Source of the DNA: Flavobacterium luminosum
GTDB lineage: Bacteria; Bacteroidota; Bacteroidia; Flavobacteriales; Flavobacteriaceae
Reading direction: 5' to 3'
Length of the DNA: 64,000 nt
Assembly (NCBI RefSeq): GCF_023635005.1
Contig: NZ_JAMLJM010000001.1
Location: 558,001 to 622,000, forward strand
The stretch's first letter is position 1; every line of letters begins with the position of its first letter. The notes under the pieces are model-generated. The model was not told the DNA's origin and did not search any database. It worked only from the letters and a program-made list of their open reading frames with translations. Of this stretch, positions 61,376 through 64,000 are shown piece by piece. The position numbers and the translations under genes were made by a program.

Positions 61376-62182
61376 TTACAGCGATTGATTTCCGAGATCT
61401 GTTACTTGACCGTTTTGTACAATCACATTGTCTATAATTTTTGGTTGCAATCCAGAAGTTGCATCAGGAGTTAATGTTACACTATACGCTCCAGCTGGTA
61501 TTCCGTTAATTTGAAATTTACCTTCAGCATCGGTATAAGCAGACACCACTTCTTCATTTACTTTTACAGAAGCTAAAACCTGAACTCCAGGAGGAGTGGT
61601 AGTTACAATACCTTTAATGATACCTGAATTGGCCACTGTAGAAACTCTTATCACAGGATTTAAATTAAAATTATCCGATGAACCGGCTTGAACAACAACT
61701 GATTTTTCCACATCGAAGTCAAGTAAAAAATCGTAGGTATATCCTGCTTCTAGATTTTTATTCACCAATAATTTCAAGCCAGATTGCTGAGCACTTGGTG
61801 TTTTTAGAGGATAGGTAACTCCATCTTTCACGACACTGTTATCATCTCCTAAAACCAATCGGATTTGTCCTAAATGTCCTGAAGGAATTACTGCATCAGA
61901 AGCCAACAAAGCACTTACTCCACCTGTTAAATCAAGTAAATTATACACTTGAGGCGCTGCGGTTCCTATACTAACCCATCCAGTTTCATCAGGGTTTGCA
62001 TCTGATTTTATCATTACGTCTAAAACTTCTACATAAACCGCGTCATAATCACCCGGTGCATCCGTCATTCTTACATTAATGGTAGCTGTTTTTTCTGTAT
62101 CATCATTATCATTACAACTTTGAAAAGATAATGTCGTGAATACCATTAAAAGTAGGCTTAATAATCTCACATTATTTTTCAT
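61376..62182 (-). CDS. DUF4382 lipoprotein with carboxypeptidase-like domain
   Basis: The 268-residue lipoprotein (lipobox LSFQSC, C23) has a DUF4382 domain (about 30-180), recognised by INVRMTDAPGDYDAVYVEVLDVMIKS and LLDLTGGVSALLASDAVIPSGHLGQIRLVLGDDNSV, and a CarboxypepD_reg-like domain (about 185-265, GIIKGIVTTTPPGVQVLASVKV). The function is unknown; it is presumably surface-exposed or periplasmic. It is transcribed alone. Confidence 0.88.
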   Translation of the reverse strand: MKNNVRLLSLLLMVFTTLSFQSCNDNDDTEKTATINVRMTDAPGDYDAVYVEVLDVMIKSDANPDETGWVSIGTAAPQVYNLLDLTGGVSALLASDAVIPSGHLGQIRLVLGDDNSVVKDGVTYPLKTPSAQQSGLKLLVNKNLEAGYTYDFLLDFDVEKSVVVQAGSSDNFNLNPVIRVSTVANSGIIKGIVTTTPPGVQVLASVKVNEEVVSAYTDAEGKFQINGIPAGAYSVTLTPDATSGLQPKIIDNVIVQNGQVTDLGNQSL

Positions 62183-62253
62183 AAATTGGGTATTTGAATT
62201 AATATTATTTTGTTAACGCAAAAAAATGTACTTTAGTATTTATTTTTTAAAAA

Positions 62254-63396
62254 ATGATTAATAAAAGGCTTTTGATTAAGAACTTATTGGGTCATAATGA
62301 TGAGAATAGTTTTTATGATAAGAAGCGAAAACTTAATTTACACACCCGAGAAGGAAAAGCTAAATTCCTTAAACACATCTGCGCCTTATCTAATTCCAAT
62401 CCGAACAACAATTCCTATATAGTAGTAGGTGTAGAAGATGAGAGCAATGAGATTGTGGGTGATGATTTCTTTGACGATAGCCGAATTCAAAATCTAGTTA
62501 ATGCCTTTTTAGAGAACCCACCAAAAATTCAATATGAAAATGTGCCATTCCCGCATTTACCAAAAGATAAGGTAGTAGGATTGGTGACGATAAAGCCGAA
62601 TCATAAAAATACTTTTTTTAAAAAAGGAATTCACACCATTGAAGCCAATACCGCCTTTGTTCGGGTAGGGAGTAACACGATTCCAACGTCTGAAAAAATA
62701 CCTTTTTCCAAACAAAACATTGAAACGGTTATCAGTATCGAAAACAATTCGAGGAACAGTATTGCCCATACTTTGGAAGGAGTTATAGATTTTATTAATG
62801 TCCGTCATAAAGACATGGACACCAAGTACAAAGTTTTTAAGGAATTATTTGTGGTTTGTTGGGCAGGTAACAAAAAAAAGGTTAGAGATACCACTTATTT
62901 TTCGAGAGTAGACATTGAACTGATTAACGAGCAAATCAAATTATTTTATTCGGCACAAGACGAAGTAACTATAGAATATACCGACAACTCTTTTACCATA
63001 ATAGAATATATTCGGTTGGGATTGAATGATAAAACCAGTTATTATCCTCTGGAAAAAGTGATTATTATGTTTTTCGACAATGGCTATTACAAAATCGAAA
63101 CACAAATGTTATTTGAACCGCCGGAATACAACAAAAAAGTGTTGCATCATATTTATAATGCTCACAAGGCTTTACTGATAAAAATGGAGAAAGGTTTTGT
63201 TTTATCAGAAAATGAATTAAAAGATCTCGAAAATTTACCTTCTACTTTTATGTTGTGTTATCTGAATGGTTTTGAAAATGCAAAACAAAGACTGATTGAT
63301 GCTAAATTACTCTTAAAACCGTATCCCAGCGTATACACAAGTTTTAAAGAAGCCATGCGTGTTTTGAGAAAAATGAAATACGATTATAAAAAATAA
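62254..63396 (+). CDS. AlbA_2 (Schlafen-type) domain protein
   Basis: The 380-residue soluble protein has an N-terminal AlbA_2 domain (about 15-140) with the TREGKAKFLKHICALSNSNPNNNSYIVVGVEDESNEIVG pattern, similar to putative DNA-binding or ATP-binding regulators. The rest of the protein is helical without a recognised domain. A role in DNA binding or nucleotide sensing is possible but not shown. It overlaps the convergent small membrane protein gene by 13 bases. Confidence 0.82.
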   Translation: MINKRLLIKNLLGHNDENSFYDKKRKLNLHTREGKAKFLKHICALSNSNPNNNSYIVVGVEDESNEIVGDDFFDDSRIQNLVNAFLENPPKIQYENVPFPHLPKDKVVGLVTIKPNHKNTFFKKGIHTIEANTAFVRVGSNTIPTSEKIPFSKQNIETVISIENNSRNSIAHTLEGVIDFINVRHKDMDTKYKVFKELFVVCWAGNKKKVRDTTYFSRVDIELINEQIKLFYSAQDEVTIEYTDNSFTIIEYIRLGLNDKTSYYPLEKVIIMFFDNGYYKIETQMLFEPPEYNKKVLHHIYNAHKALLIKMEKGFVLSENELKDLENLPSTFMLCYLNGFENAKQRLIDAKLLLKPYPSVYTSFKEAMRVLRKMKYDYKK

Positions 63397-63695
63397 GTCA
63401 TCATTTTTTTATTAATTGCCCTAACCGTAGCAATAATTAGGAACAGCCAAACAAACATAAATATGTAACTGTTTTGGAGGATAGAAAAACCTACTTTTTC
63501 ATCATTAATTATGAGTCGGCCGTTTTTGAATGCCATGGTCAATCTATCAAAATCAGGCTGTTCGATATTTTGGATAATGTAAAACAAAATCATAATAATG
63601 TTCAGCGCAATAAGAATAAAAACGGCTAGAAAAAAAGTAGAAACAATTAATGAACACTTATTTCTTCTTTGCTGATATACTTTTTCTTCAATCAT
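63384..63695 (-). CDS. Small two-helix membrane protein
   Basis: The 103-residue protein has a basic N-terminus, a first membrane helix (about 14-40), a hydrophilic loop of about 35 residues and a second helix (about 73-92), ending in a basic tail. No family is recognised. Its 3' end overlaps the AlbA_2 gene by 13 bases on the opposite strand. Confidence 0.6.
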   Translation of the reverse strand: MIEEKVYQQRRNKCSLIVSTFFLAVFILIALNIIMILFYIIQNIEQPDFDRLTMAFKNGRLIINDEKVGFSILQNSYIFMFVWLFLIIATVRAINKKMMTYFL

Positions 63696-63773
63696 AAATT
63701 AATACCTGAAAATTAGATATTTAAATTTCCGAATATTTACGATCAAAAAAGTACGGTTTTTCCTCATATTTTG

Positions 63774-64000
63774 TTAAATAAACCCAGCTTCTTTCGCTTT
63801 TCGAACAATTTCTTCGTCACCTCCTTTAAAAATACCGAAAAAATCTTTGATGTTTACTTTTCGTTTTTCCACCGCACTGATAGACAGATTAGTGTATTCA
63901 GGGATATTTTTTGTTTTTACTCCCTGCGCCAATAATGAAATGATTTGTCGATTGTAAGCATCTAAATACTTCTCTCTAGAGAGCAACCCGCTCACATTCT
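63774..64000 (-). CDS. LuxR-type response regulator, C-terminal part (cut by the window end)
   Basis: At least 73 residues of the C-terminus are seen, and the frame is still open at the window edge. It contains a LuxR/GerE-type helix-turn-helix: LSREKYLDAYNRQIISLLAQGVKTKNIPEYTNLSISAVEKRKVNIKDFF can be read as the recognition region in two blocks, followed by the tail GGDEEIVRKAKEAGFI typical of Bacteroidota response regulators. The receiver domain would lie beyond the window. The ATG at 63995 is probably an internal Met. Confidence 0.7.
   Translation of the reverse strand, partial: NVSGLLSREKYLDAYNRQIISLLAQGVKTKNIPEYTNLSISAVEKRKVNIKDFFGIFKGGDEEIVRKAKEAGFI

Noticed and set aside
1..64000. tRNA, rRNA, CRISPR arrays, insertion sequences, phage or defence islands
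   Set aside because: None were recognised by eye; the two broken genes show single-base lesions rather than insertions, and base composition looks even throughout.

Overview
The window is a stretch of conserved chromosome from a member of the Flavobacteriia (Bacteroidota), most likely a Flavobacterium or close relative. The grounds are the low GC content, the near absence of purine-rich ribosome binding sites, the many TAnnTTTG-type -7 promoter boxes, a PorZ-type secretion protein with a type IX sorting tail, an IPExxxVDY-family gene beside pyk, a THC0290_0291-type outer-membrane protein, a large TonB-dependent receptor with a carboxypeptidase-regulatory-like N-terminus, and a complete Bat aerotolerance operon. 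I see no rRNA, tRNA, CRISPR array, prophage or insertion sequence. Almost everything is housekeeping or lineage-core content.

Layout. Positions 1-9.1 kb hold rnhA and purN, then acpP-fabF-rnc, a DUF805/Cys-rich lipoprotein pair, the IPExxxVDY-pyk operon, dinB, and a broken NAD(P)-binding gene that overlaps a CYTH-domain gene. Positions 9.1-26.6 kb are almost entirely on the minus strand: RlpA-like protein, a small membrane protein, a TonB-dependent receptor, pgi, an M23 peptidase lipoprotein, kynA with a DUF3108 gene, hpd and hmgA (tyrosine breakdown), an APC amino acid permease, a patatin-BamA-like protein and uvrC. Positions 26.7-38 kb hold a PLP decarboxylase, 5-formyl-THF cyclo-ligase, lspA, a DksA-like gene, ileS, recO-porZ and gdhA. 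Positions 38-52 kb hold a THC0290_0291 protein, a trans-sulfuration enzyme, a thioesterase, an ArsC-like/EamA pair, yicC-gmk-nadD, a frameshifted LysR regulator divergent from a DJ-1-like lipoprotein and an Fe-alcohol dehydrogenase, gpsA, pheS and cvpA. Positions 52-61 kb are the eight-gene moxR-DUF58-batABCDE operon. The window ends with a DUF4382 lipoprotein, an AlbA_2-type gene, a small membrane protein and the C-terminus of a LuxR-type regulator.

The less ordinary observations are mostly between or inside genes. There is a probable small RNA gene (18089-18190, minus) with promoter, two internal hairpins and a terminator. A structured leader with its own terminator lies ahead of fabF. A 13-bp motif is shared, in the same orientation and at similar distance, by the upstream regions of the glycolytic genes pyk and pgi. 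A possible 25-residue basic peptide gene (61225-61302) has its own promoter and terminator. Palindromes and a 21-codon upstream ORF sit in the hpd/hmgA control regions. Two genes are broken by single-base lesions (an in-frame TAG at 8401, and a one-base deletion near 45022). No wholly new multi-gene system was recognised; the small RNA and the pyk/pgi motif are the strongest candidates for something undescribed.
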